NCBI RefSeq assembly: GCF_040274945.1
Contig: NZ_JBEMAR010000007.1
Span: 108,620-172,619, forward strand
Origin: Carnobacterium_B sp040274945
Lineage (GTDB): Bacteria; Bacillota; Bacilli; Lactobacillales; Carnobacteriaceae
Direction: 5' to 3'
DNA: 64,000 bases
The position numbers and the translations under genes are program-made. Of the stretch, positions 8,078 through 16,888 are shown in pieces. Position 1 is the stretch's first letter. Each line of letters starts with the position of its first letter. The notes under the pieces are model-generated. The model did not search any database, had not been told where the DNA came from, and saw only the letters and a program-made list of their open reading frames with translations.

Positions 8078-8887
8078 ATGCATACTCTTAATGATATACA
8101 GTTCCCTATATTTCGGATCGTCTTTACTGCCTTATTTTCGCTCTTATTCTTACACCCTCTACCTACAGCTGCAGCTGAATTACCAGAAGTTCCGTCTGAA
8201 TTATATTATTATGATGAAGCTGGGATTTTGACTCCAGAGACAAAAGAACTTATTTTAACGATAAATGAACAATACAACCAAACTATTGAGAAACCTCAGA
8301 TAATCGTAGCAGTTATCGAATCATTAGATGGAGAAACAATTGAAAACTATAGTGTCGACCTTTTTGAAAAATGGAAAATTGGAAATATTGACTATGATAA
8401 TGGTGTTTTGATTTTATTAGCAGCAGAGGAACGAGAAATTCGGCTTGAAGTGGGATATGGTTTAGAAGGTACTTTAACAGATGGGAAAACCGGAAAAATA
8501 TTAGATGATAATCTAGCTTATTTAAGCAATAATTTATTCGATGCTGGTCTACAAGAAATCTTTAGAGATACTACAACCGAAATAAACAATGAATACCACT
8601 ATGAAATTGAAACTTCTAGCATTCCAGTAGTCACGGAAACACCCATCACTACTCCTCCACGCGATAATGGTTTTATTCCCTCCACTATCCGTTTTTTTAA
8701 GAGTTTAAAACCATTTAACGTGCTTATTATTATTGTATGTATCGGTTTTGCTATTTTCACACCTGGTAGTGGCGAGAGCTCAAAAGGCGGAAGAAGTAGA
8801 ACACGTTCTGGAAGCAGTAAAAAGTCAAGTAGGCGCTCTGGTGGCGGTGGTCGTTCTGGCGGTGGTGGTTCTAGCCGGAAATTTTAA
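8078..8887 (+). CDS. TPM-domain (YgcG-type) membrane-anchored protein
   Basis: 269 residues. N-terminal hydrophobic signal (about 12-33, cleavage plausible after AAA); TPM domain (about 40-165) with the family opening YYYDEAGILTPETKELI and the core LEVGYGLEGTLTDGKTG; a transmembrane helix (about 212-228); and a C-terminal Gly/Ser/Arg-rich tail. The family is linked to membrane-protein turnover and stress in other bacteria, with function unsettled here. The LemA partner gene often found beside it is absent from the window. The ATG has a GGAG motif about 11 bp upstream. Confidence 0.82.
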   Translation: MHTLNDIQFPIFRIVFTALFSLLFLHPLPTAAAELPEVPSELYYYDEAGILTPETKELILTINEQYNQTIEKPQIIVAVIESLDGETIENYSVDLFEKWKIGNIDYDNGVLILLAAEEREIRLEVGYGLEGTLTDGKTGKILDDNLAYLSNNLFDAGLQEIFRDTTTEINNEYHYEIETSSIPVVTETPITTPPRDNGFIPSTIRFFKSLKPFNVLIIIVCIGFAIFTPGSGESSKGGRSRTRSGSSKKSSRRSGGGGRSGGGGSSRKF

Positions 8888-8911
8888 AATTACTCAAATC
8901 TATTAGTACTA

Positions 8912-8941
8912 TTGACAGGTCATCTAAATTTTTGTTACTAT
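8912..8941 (+). promoter_or_regulatory. promoter of the leader/GAP-like gene
   Basis: TTGACA (8912-8917), an 18-bp spacer, and an extended -10 TGTTACTAT (8933-8941). It would give a 5' leader of about 120 nt before the coding region at 9069. Confidence 0.75.
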
Positions 8942-8963
8942 AGCAATTAAATTGATAACGTTT

Positions 8964-9048
8964 GGTTTGCTGCCGAGTAAACCTAGGATACACGTATTTT
9001 CTACTCCGATAGGCCCTGCAGGAGTAGAAGTTGCGTGTATCTTTTTTT
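8964..9048 (+). promoter_or_regulatory. structured 5' leader with terminator hairpin (candidate attenuator or riboswitch)
   Basis: Two stem-loops. The first is GGTTT/AAACC (8964-8968/8979-8983) with a 10-nt loop GCTGCCGAGT. The second is a long hairpin with outer stem GATACACG/CGTGTATC (8987-8994/9034-9041) and inner stem TTCTACTCC/GGAGTAGAA (8999-9007/9021-9029), followed by seven Ts. A terminator between a good promoter and the gene implies conditional read-through. CTGC in loop 1 could pair with GCAG in loop 2. It does not resemble the yybP-ykoY, T-box, fluoride or preQ1 patterns known to me. Confidence 0.6.
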
Positions 9049-9068
9049 ATTTTTAGGAGGAGATTATT

Positions 9069-9785
9069 ATTTTTTCACTTATTAGTCTGACCGTTGTTAC
9101 TAGTTTTATAGATTCTTTCAACCCATTTGCTATTGCCCAACAATTTACTTTACAAGGTTTGTTAAAAAAGACACACCACATTTGGTATTACATTGTAACG
9201 TTGTTTTTAACAAACTATTTAGCCAGTTTCGTTTTCTATACCGGTGTATCCATTTTAAATGAACAGTTTTTGACAACCTATTGGACGATGCTTAAATTTC
9301 CAACTGCAATCTTAGCCTTTATTGCTGGTAGTATTCTTATCTGGTACAGTATTCGTTCTTTTTTAATCAATTGGAAAACTAGACAGTTTCTTATGGATAA
9401 AAGTGATAATGAATCAAAAGAACTAGAATTAAAATTTTCTGAAAAAAAAATTACTCCAGCTTCTTTGATAGGTATTGGTTTTACAACTACGGTCGTTGAA
9501 TTTTCAACCGCTGCTCCTTTTATTGCCTATTTAACTGTTGTTCAGCAATTTCAACCAACACTTGGTCAATTATTATTGCTACTACTAATCTATAACCTTA
9601 TTTTTTCTTGGCCTTTATTTGCCTTGTATTTCCTGTTTGTAGGTTTTCAAACAACCTTTGAAAAGATATACACACGTATGAACTTTGTGCTACAAATGGT
9701 TTCAGCTTTTCTACTTCCCATTTTATTTTTCATTATTGCCTTTTTATTAATAACATATGCAATAAACGCCTTTTTCAGCTTATAA
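9069..9785 (+). CDS. GAP/LysE-superfamily-like membrane protein with apparent ATT start
   Basis: A polytopic membrane protein with about six helices. The conserved N-terminal segment (TSFIDSFNPFAIAQQFTLQG) lies upstream of the first conventional start in frame (TTG 9159), so the gene must begin earlier. AGGAGG (9055-9060) lies 8 nt before ATT 9069 and no ATG/GTG/TTG exists in between; CTG 9087 is the only other weak option. From ATT the protein is 238 residues. DSxNPxAI and TVVEFSTAAPFIAY resemble the paired motifs of the GAP/LysE exporter superfamily. Substrate unknown; the structured leader suggests ligand- or metal-dependent control (inference). Confidence 0.68.
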   Translation: MFSLISLTVVTSFIDSFNPFAIAQQFTLQGLLKKTHHIWYYIVTLFLTNYLASFVFYTGVSILNEQFLTTYWTMLKFPTAILAFIAGSILIWYSIRSFLINWKTRQFLMDKSDNESKELELKFSEKKITPASLIGIGFTTTVVEFSTAAPFIAYLTVVQQFQPTLGQLLLLLLIYNLIFSWPLFALYFLFVGFQTTFEKIYTRMNFVLQMVSAFLLPILFFIIAFLLITYAINAFFSL

Positions 9786-9793
9786 TTGGATAC

Positions 9794-9836
9794 AAAAAAA
9801 TCCGTTACCCTTCATTAAGTGGCTACGGATTTTTTT
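9794..9836. terminator. bidirectional terminator
   Basis: AAAAAATCCGT and ACGGATTTTTT arms around a 19-nt loop with an extra CC/GG pair, between the convergent membrane-protein gene and lacC. Confidence 0.8.
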
Positions 9837-9923
9837 ATATTAAAGTTTTTTTTGACATCTTTTGTCTTTAACTGTCTAGCACAACAACTTTCACCAAATT
9901 GATTTTAATTTTTTTCAATCTTT

Positions 9924-10862
9924 TTAAAATGGTTCAACAATTATTTGGCTATAGAGTGTTTGAAAATGTTTTGTATTAATGTGTCCAGTAACAGGTTCTA
10001 AAGCATTTAACATGCCCGTTGTCATTCCAGTCTTTATTGTTTTCTCATCAGAATCGTAACGACTTAAGGCGTAAGCTAATCCAGCAATCGTTGCATCACC
10101 AGACCCAACTGGATTAATGACATCAATCTTTGGAATCGTTGCACGATAAAACAAATCATTGTGTTTCACGATGGCTCCATCGCCTCCTAGAGTCACAACA
10201 ATCCATTCAACTCCTGCAAACAGTGAATGATTTAAAGCTTGCTTCAATACTTCTGGTTGTTTGCTATCCAGTTGCATCTGTAATAAATCGCTGAGTTCAG
10301 TCAAGTTTGGCTTAATCAATTTAGGTTTTGTCTTTCCTTTTAGTACTTCTTTCAAAGCCTCTCCAGAAGTATCTAGCAAAGTATCAATACCTTTTTCTTT
10401 TGCTAACATAATAAGCCGAACATAGAAATCAGTTGGCAATCCTTTTGCCAAACTTCCAGAAATAGTTAACAAGTTGGTTTTACTCAATAACCGCTGAAAA
10501 ACCTCTACGAATCCTTCAACCTCAGCTTCTGTCACCGTTGGACCAGACTCAAGTATTTCGGTTTGACTGTGATCATCATGCAATACAGCAATCGAATTTC
10601 TAGTTTCTTGTAAGATAGGATAGAAATCATGTTCAATATCAGCTAAATCCAACTGTTCTTTGAGTTGATTTCCAAGGTGTCCTCCCACTATTCCAGTAGC
10701 TTTAACCGGTCCACCAAGCTCATGAACAACACGGGTAACGTTCAAGCCTTTGCCTCCTGCTGTTTTTGAAACTTGAGAGACTCGGTTAATGTCGTCTAGC
10801 TTAAGTTCTTTAATGGAATACGACATGTCGATAGAAGGGTTCATTGTTACTGTCAGTATCAA
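9924..10862 (-). CDS. lacC: tagatose-6-phosphate kinase
   Basis: PfkB-family kinase, 312 residues, phosphorylating tagatose-6-phosphate to tagatose-1,6-bisphosphate. Visible: N-terminal TVTMNPSIDMSY, the GGKGLNVTR substrate loop and the anion-hole motif NPVGSGDATIAG with catalytic Asp. Start is TTG 10862 with GGAGGG upstream. Last gene of the nine-gene galactoside operon, 13 bp after lacD. 1-phosphofructokinase belongs to the same family, but the neighbours LacD and AgaS make the tagatose role much more likely. Confidence 0.9.
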   Translation of the reverse strand: MILTVTMNPSIDMSYSIKELKLDDINRVSQVSKTAGGKGLNVTRVVHELGGPVKATGIVGGHLGNQLKEQLDLADIEHDFYPILQETRNSIAVLHDDHSQTEILESGPTVTEAEVEGFVEVFQRLLSKTNLLTISGSLAKGLPTDFYVRLIMLAKEKGIDTLLDTSGEALKEVLKGKTKPKLIKPNLTELSDLLQMQLDSKQPEVLKQALNHSLFAGVEWIVVTLGGDGAIVKHNDLFYRATIPKIDVINPVGSGDATIAGLAYALSRYDSDEKTIKTGMTTGMLNALEPVTGHINTKHFQTLYSQIIVEPF

Positions 10863-10875
10863 ATTTGTCCCTCCT

Positions 10876-11865
10876 TTATTCGCTAACTTCTACTTTCTCA
10901 TGCCATGAAGTAGCGGTACGTTCTACTACTTTGTTTAAACTTTCAATATTTTCTTTCCCTTCGGATTGAAGCCATTTTCTAGCTGACTCTTCTCCATTTG
11001 CTACAAAATGATGGACACCATTTTTCCAAGTTGCCCTTCCACAAAGAACGCCATTAAAAGTAGACCCAGATTCTTTTGCAAAATAAAGAGTGTCTTGGAA
11101 TAAGTTAGCCGATACACCTGCACTAAGGAAAATAAATGGTAAATGAGTAGACTCGCTTTGTTCTTTAAAATACGCAGCAGCAGCAGCTTTGGTATAAACT
11201 GTTTCTTCACCAAAACCTTCAACAGCATTCATATTTACGGGTACTTCAACTTTTAACACATCAACTTTATATTGTGGTTTAGAGAATTCTTTCATCATAT
11301 CATTTACCTTATGAGGTTTTACTTTAGCGTATTCATTCGAATTATTGTCTTGAATGTCCTTGTCATAAGATAGTAGCTCTAAATAGAAAGGAATATCTTC
11401 TCCATAACATTCACTTCCCAAACGTTCTACAAAAGCATGTTTTTGATGATTTATTTTAGAATCTTCATCAACGTCATAATAAAGCAAGAATTTGATAGCG
11501 TCAGCGCCTTTATCTTTTAACCCTTTCACAGACCAATCTGCTAATAAGTCAGGCAACCGTCCTGATACTGTAACATCATAGCCCGTTTTTTCATACGCTA
11601 ACAACAAACCTGCTTCAGAATGACGTGCAGCTGCTGCTTCCAATCCGAATTCAGGATCCAATAAAATAGAAGAAGCATACGGAGTCAACTCTTCAGATAC
11701 TAATTTTTTAAATTCAATAATACTTTCATTCGTTGGCTCTTGGCCTTCTGATATGATCATTTTTTTCAAAGCACCTCGTTGGTCAATAGCCAAGGCTTCA
11801 ATATATCCCTCTTTTGTAGATAAACGATCCATTGCTTCTTTTTTTGATTTTGAAATTTTCAGCAT
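10876..11865 (-). CDS. lacD: tagatose-1,6-bisphosphate aldolase (class I, LacD type)
   Basis: Cleaves tagatose-1,6-bisphosphate to DHAP and glyceraldehyde-3-phosphate. 329 residues from ATG 11865. Visible: EALAIDQRGALKKMI, SSILLDPEFGLEAAAAR, DAIKFLLYYDVDED (Schiff-base Lys region) and VLKVEVPVNM. An ATG 9 nt upstream touches the AAAGGATG ribosome binding site, so the inner ATG is preferred. It follows nagA by about 12 bp and precedes lacC: the tagatose branch that disposes of the AgaS product. Confidence 0.92.
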   Translation of the reverse strand: MLKISKSKKEAMDRLSTKEGYIEALAIDQRGALKKMIISEGQEPTNESIIEFKKLVSEELTPYASSILLDPEFGLEAAAARHSEAGLLLAYEKTGYDVTVSGRLPDLLADWSVKGLKDKGADAIKFLLYYDVDEDSKINHQKHAFVERLGSECYGEDIPFYLELLSYDKDIQDNNSNEYAKVKPHKVNDMMKEFSKPQYKVDVLKVEVPVNMNAVEGFGEETVYTKAAAAAYFKEQSESTHLPFIFLSAGVSANLFQDTLYFAKESGSTFNGVLCGRATWKNGVHHFVANGEESARKWLQSEGKENIESLNKVVERTATSWHEKVEVSE

Positions 11866-11877
11866 TCTCTTCATCCT

Positions 11878-13038
11878 TTAATTATCATTTTTATATACTG
11901 ATACCCCGTTTAAGTACGTTTCATGCAAGTTCAATTGAGTATCCAATACTAAGAAATCTGCATCATGCCCAGTCTGCAAACTGCCACAAAGATCATCGAT
12001 ATGACAGCTTTTTGCTGGAACAATAGAAGCCATTCGAATAGTCTCTTCAATTGTTGCAATATCCCAATCACAAACATTTTTAACAGCATCCATCAACCTT
12101 AGAATACTTCCAGCTAGACTTCCGTTTTCTTTTAAACGAGCTGCTCCATCTTTTACTTCAACTGGAAATTCCCCTAGAGTATAATCTCCTTCTGGCATCC
12201 CACCAGCTCTCATACAATCGGTGACCAATGCAATGTGTTCTGGTGTTTTAGCTTTTATTAAAACTTCTGCCGCAGCTGGATGAACATGATGTCCATCACA
12301 AATCAACTCAGCTATAGTATCTTTTGTCGTCATTGCTGCTCCAACCATTCCTGGTTCTCTATGGTTCATACCACTCATTCCATTGAATGTGTGAACAAAG
12401 ATAGAAGCACCAGAAGAAACAGCCATTTCAGCTTGTTCATATGTTGCAGAACTATGCGCAAGAGCAACAGCCACACCTTCTTTGACTACTTTTTCTGTAA
12501 AGCCAACAGCTCCTTCTCTTTCTGGAGCAATAGCTATTTTTTTTATTAATCCATGTGATAACTCTTGCCAATGATGAAAGATCTCTATACTTGGATCTTG
12601 GAAGAACCGAGGATTTTGTGCCCCTTTGTGTTCTTCTGTAAAGAACGGTCCCTCAAAGAAAATCCCCCGAATTTTAGCTCCTTTTACTTCTTGATAGCGA
12701 TCTCCAATTGTCTGGCTCACTTGATTTAATGTTTCAACATCTGAAGTCAAAGTAGTAGGTAAAAAGGATGTCACTCCGCAACTTAACAAGCCTTCTGACA
12801 TTGCTTTAATGCCTTCAAAGTCATTATCCATCACGTCATGACCCATGAATCCATGAATATGTGTATCCACAAGTCCAGGTATAATCCATTTGCCTGAATA
12901 ATCTAGAACTGTCTCATTTTCATTAGGTAATTTTTTTATATAAGATCCAAATTTCCCTTCACTAATCGCTAAATAGCCTTCGTTTTTTATTCCACTCGGT
13001 AAGAAAAATCGGCTCGCATATATATAATAGATTCCCAT
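11878..13038 (-). CDS. nagA: N-acetylglucosamine/galactosamine-6-phosphate deacetylase
   Basis: Amidohydrolase of 386 residues that removes the acetyl group from N-acetylhexosamine-6-phosphate. Metal-site motifs visible: VDTHIHGFMGHDVMD, FFEGPFF (Glu), ALAHSSATYEQA (His), HTFNGMSGMNHREPG (His) and LVTDCMRAGGMPEG (catalytic Asp). Located between agaS and lacD, so in this operon it probably acts on GalNAc-6-P (AgaA-like role); specificity cannot be told from sequence. Ribosome binding site GGGATG before the ATG. Confidence 0.9.
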   Translation of the reverse strand: MGIYYIYASRFFLPSGIKNEGYLAISEGKFGSYIKKLPNENETVLDYSGKWIIPGLVDTHIHGFMGHDVMDNDFEGIKAMSEGLLSCGVTSFLPTTLTSDVETLNQVSQTIGDRYQEVKGAKIRGIFFEGPFFTEEHKGAQNPRFFQDPSIEIFHHWQELSHGLIKKIAIAPEREGAVGFTEKVVKEGVAVALAHSSATYEQAEMAVSSGASIFVHTFNGMSGMNHREPGMVGAAMTTKDTIAELICDGHHVHPAAAEVLIKAKTPEHIALVTDCMRAGGMPEGDYTLGEFPVEVKDGAARLKENGSLAGSILRLMDAVKNVCDWDIATIEETIRMASIVPAKSCHIDDLCGSLQTGHDADFLVLDTQLNLHETYLNGVSVYKNDN

Positions 13039-13055
13039 TTGTTCATCCCTTTTTT

Positions 13056-14237
13056 TTATTCCTTATAATCGTGTATTGTTACACCTTTGACTACTCGATT
13101 AACTGTTCCAGATTTAGAAGGAGTATCTGGTGTATTTTTAACTTTAATAGAAGAAAGCAACGACACCGTTTGTGCTGCCATGATGAATGGTAAAGCAAGG
13201 TACCCTTCTGGTAATAAGGTATGCTGTTTGTCAAAATCGAAGGTTGTACCAGAAAAATTTTGTCCTTCTACAGGCTGTGCGATAGCAATTGTTTGTAGTG
13301 CAATTTGGTCTTGGTATACTTCTTCTAAAATATCTAAATCATACTTACGTGTGTATGGATTATTGTTTACAAAGACAAAAACCAGTGTTTGTTCATTTAC
13401 AAATGATTTAGGCCCATGACGAAATCCCATAGATGAATCAAACATAGTACTGATTTTGCCAGCTGTTAACTCTAATACCTTTAACTGAGCCTCACGGGTC
13501 AATCCTGCTAAGCTGCCAGATCCTAAGTAAACAATGCGATTAAAGTCAGCTGCAACTATATTAGCTAATTTTTCTTCAGTTTCGATCACTTCTTTACCCA
13601 TATTAACGGCAGTAGTGACGTAGCTTGCTTTTTCTGCTAAAGAAGATTGATCAAAAACTAGTACAGCAGTCAATGTCATACAAGTAAAACTTCCTGTCAT
13701 AGCAAATCCTTGATCATTTGATCGTTCTGGCATTAGCAGCAAAAGATTTTCTTCATCTTGAGAAGCAGATTTCGCTAATGCTCCATTTGCTGCACAAGTA
13801 ATGGTGATGTGTCGAATGTTTTTTACGACTTTGTTAGCTTTAGCAACTGCTGCAATACTTTCAGGACTATTTCCACTTCGTGCGAACGAAACCAATACGG
13901 TCCAATCTTCTTCATGCAGATAATCTGTCGGAGAAGCTACGATATCGGTTGTTGGAATACTTTCAAAGATAAAAGAATCTGTATCCCCTGCCTTGTTTAA
14001 ATAAGGCAAGACAATATCTCCAACATAAGCTGATGTTCCCGCTCCAGTAAAGACAACCCGTATTTTCCCAGATGCTTCTTTTTTTAATTGTTGCAAGAAC
14101 AAGTTGATTTTTTCTTCTTGTTTCTGATAGTTTCCCCATGCTTCTCCCCAAATTTCAGGTTGTTGCATAATTTCTTGAGTCGTTATGTTCGCTCCAAGAT
14201 CCTTAAGTTCAATTTGTGATTTAGTAAATAGTTGCAC
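13056..14237 (-). CDS. agaS: galactosamine-6-phosphate deaminase/isomerase (AgaS)
   Basis: SIS-domain protein of 393 residues, AgaS family, converting galactosamine-6-phosphate to tagatose-6-phosphate and ammonia. Two SIS folds: VVFTGAGTSAYVGDI with VSFARSGNSPES, and IVYLGSGSLAGLTREAQLKVLELT with MGFRHGPKSFV. Start is GTG 14237, with GGAGTGA upstream. It links NagA (upstream reaction) to LacC/LacD (downstream reactions). Eighteen bp from nagA. Confidence 0.9.
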   Translation of the reverse strand: MQLFTKSQIELKDLGANITTQEIMQQPEIWGEAWGNYQKQEEKINLFLQQLKKEASGKIRVVFTGAGTSAYVGDIVLPYLNKAGDTDSFIFESIPTTDIVASPTDYLHEEDWTVLVSFARSGNSPESIAAVAKANKVVKNIRHITITCAANGALAKSASQDEENLLLLMPERSNDQGFAMTGSFTCMTLTAVLVFDQSSLAEKASYVTTAVNMGKEVIETEEKLANIVAADFNRIVYLGSGSLAGLTREAQLKVLELTAGKISTMFDSSMGFRHGPKSFVNEQTLVFVFVNNNPYTRKYDLDILEEVYQDQIALQTIAIAQPVEGQNFSGTTFDFDKQHTLLPEGYLALPFIMAAQTVSLLSSIKVKNTPDTPSKSGTVNRVVKGVTIHDYKE

Positions 14238-14254
14238 GTTTACTTCACTCCAAT

Positions 14255-14662
14255 CTATTCATCTTCTTCATCAAAATCTTCAGCATCCAATAAATCATTC
14301 ACTTTCACGATGCTTTCTTTCGTTTCTGTTATCAGAGAATTAGAATTACCAGTTAAAGTTGCATTTACAAAACTGATGATCATCGGCAAGTTCATACCTG
14401 TATATAACTCGAATGTAGAACCACCCATAATTTTTTTTGAAACAATGTTGCAAGGAGTACCACCTAATAAATCAGCGAATACCATATAATCTCCATTTAA
14501 CGGATCAGCAATTGCATCAAATTTTTCAGTAAATTCTTTTTCACCTTCATGCGGCAATAAAGATACTGTAAAAATATTTTCTTGTACGCCTAAAATCATT
14601 TCTGCACTTTTTCTTAGTTCTTTACAGAAATCTCCATGGCTTACCAGTATCAAATTGTTCAT
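14255..14662 (-). CDS. PTS EIIA, mannose/galactosamine family
   Basis: Cytoplasmic phosphocarrier of 135 residues. The active His is His9 in LILVSHGDFCKEL; FADLLGGTPCN is the usual Man-family IIA segment. ATG 14662 is chosen over an ATG 9 nt upstream, which nearly touches the AAAGG ribosome binding site. Forms the permease with the EIIB, EIIC and EIID genes just upstream in the operon. The acidic tail (DAEDFDEEDE) is ordinary for the family. Confidence 0.9.
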   Translation of the reverse strand: MNNLILVSHGDFCKELRKSAEMILGVQENIFTVSLLPHEGEKEFTEKFDAIADPLNGDYMVFADLLGGTPCNIVSKKIMGGSTFELYTGMNLPMIISFVNATLTGNSNSLITETKESIVKVNDLLDAEDFDEEDE

Positions 14663-14686
14663 TCTATTCATTCCTTTACTTGTTTC

Positions 14687-15496
14687 TTATTTTGAAATGA
14701 CTCCTAATGCTGATAAAGCAATAGATACGACTAATACAATAAAGATAGCTTTAGTAGAAGTAATGTTCTTTTTACCTAATAACCAGTAAACAGCTCCAAC
14801 GATTGCGGCTGGTAAAAGACGTGGCATGATCATATCCACATTGTTTTGTACATCAACCACTAAGTCTCCAATAGAAGGTGTCCAAGATAATCGAACATTG
14901 ATCATAGTTGCAACTAAAGCTCCAACCATGAATACCCCTAATAATGTAGCAGCGTCAGTGATAGCAGATAGTTGACTTTGCATCGTTGTAACAAGAGAAA
15001 CTCCTTCTTTATGAGCGATCTCAAGTTGTTTCCAGCGGAAAAACATGACAGCAAAGTTAACGAGCATCCAAATAAATGCACCTATTGGATTCCCGTTTAC
15101 TGCCATGTTAGCAGCTAACGCTCCAAAAATAGTCGGCAGCAAAGCTCCAAAAATAGAATCTCCAATAGCAGCAAATGGTCCCATTAAACCAACTTTTATC
15201 CCAGCAACTGATTCTCGTCCAGCAACACCTTCTTCTTCTTCAATCGCCATATCGATCCCTGTAACGATCGTATTCAAAAAGTTACTTGTATTGAAAAATT
15301 GAGAGTGAGTTTTCATCATTGACTTCAACTCTGGTGTACCATCACCATACATTTTTCTTAATTGAGGTAAAATCGTATATAAATACCCAGATCCTTGCAT
15401 ACGTTCGTAGTTCCAACCTAGTTGAAAACCAAACAAACTTCTTCTATTGATTTGGTTAAAGTCTTTTTTTGTCAATTTATAATTAGATTTCGTCAT
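14687..15496 (-). CDS. PTS EIID, mannose family
   Basis: Membrane subunit of 269 residues with the EIID start (RRSLFGFQLGWNYERMQGSGYLYTILPQL) and the GLMGPFAAIGDSIFGAL segment. The first 14 nt overlap the EIIC stop, showing translational coupling. Helices concentrate in the C-terminal half. Confidence 0.92.
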   Translation of the reverse strand: MTKSNYKLTKKDFNQINRRSLFGFQLGWNYERMQGSGYLYTILPQLRKMYGDGTPELKSMMKTHSQFFNTSNFLNTIVTGIDMAIEEEEGVAGRESVAGIKVGLMGPFAAIGDSIFGALLPTIFGALAANMAVNGNPIGAFIWMLVNFAVMFFRWKQLEIAHKEGVSLVTTMQSQLSAITDAATLLGVFMVGALVATMINVRLSWTPSIGDLVVDVQNNVDMIMPRLLPAAIVGAVYWLLGKKNITSTKAIFIVLVVSIALSALGVISK

Positions 15497-16370
15497 CTTC
15501 TATTTCTCCTTCCTCTGATGCTGAACCATTCATGTGTTGAACTTTTGGTGCTTCTATAGTCCGTTTGTATTCTTTAAAGGCAAATGCAAATCCTATCAAT
15601 GCGATAGCTAACATTGGCATGCCTGTAAATGTATTCGCAAATCCTTCTACTACACCAGCTACAGATCCGCCAAGTACTTGAATATTTCCAAATACAGTCG
15701 TTAACAACGCCGTAATGACAAAGCCTAAAATCAAGTAAGGTAAATGTTTTTTAACTGGTAAGTATCTTAATAAGATAGCGAAACCAACAGCAGGTAGAAC
15801 TGCACCAGCCACAGCTAATCCATTACCTAACCAGAGTAATTGATTGTTCAAGACACCAACAATAGAATTGACGAAGCTTCCACCAAGACTTAGTGCTAAT
15901 AGTACTGGAATAGCTCTAGATAATGACCAAGATAATGCGCCCATAAGATAGTTGCGTTCAATTCCTTTATAATCCATTTCTTCAATCTTTGTATCAATAC
16001 GATGTGCAAAGAATGTATTTGCAAATCTTCCTAAGATATCCATTTGAATCATTAATCCAGCTACCGGAACGGCAATCGCTGCGATCGCTTGTTCTGGATC
16101 CATACCGATCCCAACTGAAAAGGCTGTAGCCAATACAGTACCAGAGTTCGCATCGATTTTTGAAGATCCACCAAATGTACCAATACCTAAAACAGTTAAT
16201 TGCATACTCCCACCTATAATAAGTCCTGTTGTAACGTCACCCATAATTAAACCAGCTATTAGTCCAGCAAATACCGGTTGAGCAAGACCAGTATAAACTT
16301 GTAATTCATCTAAAATTTGATACCCTGCGTAAAGCGTTAACAATATAATTTGCCACCATGCAACTGCCAT
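15483..16370 (-). CDS. PTS EIIC, mannose family
   Basis: Polytopic sugar channel of 295 residues. Typical Man-family IIC features: QPVFAGLIAGLIMGDVTTGL, GGSMQLTVLGIGTFGGSS and IPVAGLMIQMDILGR. Overlaps EIID by 14 nt, 31 bp after EIIB. With the GH35 and AgaS neighbours the substrate is probably a galactosyl-N-acetylhexosamine (galacto-N-biose-like), as in Lactobacillus gnb and pneumococcal bgaC loci; this is inference. Confidence 0.92.
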   Translation of the reverse strand: MAVAWWQIILLTLYAGYQILDELQVYTGLAQPVFAGLIAGLIMGDVTTGLIIGGSMQLTVLGIGTFGGSSKIDANSGTVLATAFSVGIGMDPEQAIAAIAVPVAGLMIQMDILGRFANTFFAHRIDTKIEEMDYKGIERNYLMGALSWSLSRAIPVLLALSLGGSFVNSIVGVLNNQLLWLGNGLAVAGAVLPAVGFAILLRYLPVKKHLPYLILGFVITALLTTVFGNIQVLGGSVAGVVEGFANTFTGMPMLAIALIGFAFAFKEYKRTIEAPKVQHMNGSASEEGEIEDDEI

Positions 16371-16401
16371 TATTTTTTCCTCCTCTATGTCTATCTATTT
16401 T

Positions 16402-16887
16402 TTAAACATGTTGTTTCAACAAACCCATGAAGTTTTCTTCGCGATCGCTTGGAACCATTTGTGATACCAATTCCACGCCTTTTTCATTAAGTTGCTTGAA
16501 GTTCTCAATGTCTTCTTCTAGAACGTTAATCGATCTTGTAATGGATTTTGATTCATCCGATTGAGACATATTCCCAACGTTGATTTTTTTAATAGGGACT
16601 CCCAATTCAACTAGCTTTAATAAACTGCCTGGTTTTTTTGCAATGATCAGTAATCGTTGTGAATCATATTTTCCAGCTAAAATATTTGCAGCTGCTTTTT
16701 CTATTGATAAAATACTCAGCTTCACCCCCGCCGGAGTGGCCAATTTCAACCCGCTCTTTTCGATTGCATTTGTTGTTACGCTATCATCTACCACCATAAT
16801 TCTGCTGATACTTAATTTTGTGGTCCAAAGATTTGCTACTTGTCCATGAATCAATCTTCCATCTATTCTTACTGCTGTGATACTCAT
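16402..16887 (-). CDS. PTS EIIB, mannose family
   Basis: Phosphotransfer subunit of 161 residues. The active His is His14 in VRIDGRLIHGQVAN. Start ATG 16887 begins one nucleotide after the stop codon of the GH35 gene, with a GAGGGGG ribosome binding site inside that gene's end, so translation is coupled. A longer TTG-started frame (16911) overlaps the GH35 gene and is unlikely. Confidence 0.92.
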   Translation of the reverse strand: MSITAVRIDGRLIHGQVANLWTTKLSISRIMVVDDSVTTNAIEKSGLKLATPAGVKLSILSIEKAAANILAGKYDSQRLLIIAKKPGSLLKLVELGVPIKKINVGNMSQSDESKSITRSINVLEEDIENFKQLNEKGVELVSQMVPSDREENFMGLLKQHV

Positions 16888-16888
16888 A

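Noticed and set aside
8940..9050. yybP-ykoY, T-box, fluoride or preQ1 riboswitch
   Set aside because: None of the conserved sequence blocks of these classes is present; only the general attenuator layout is.
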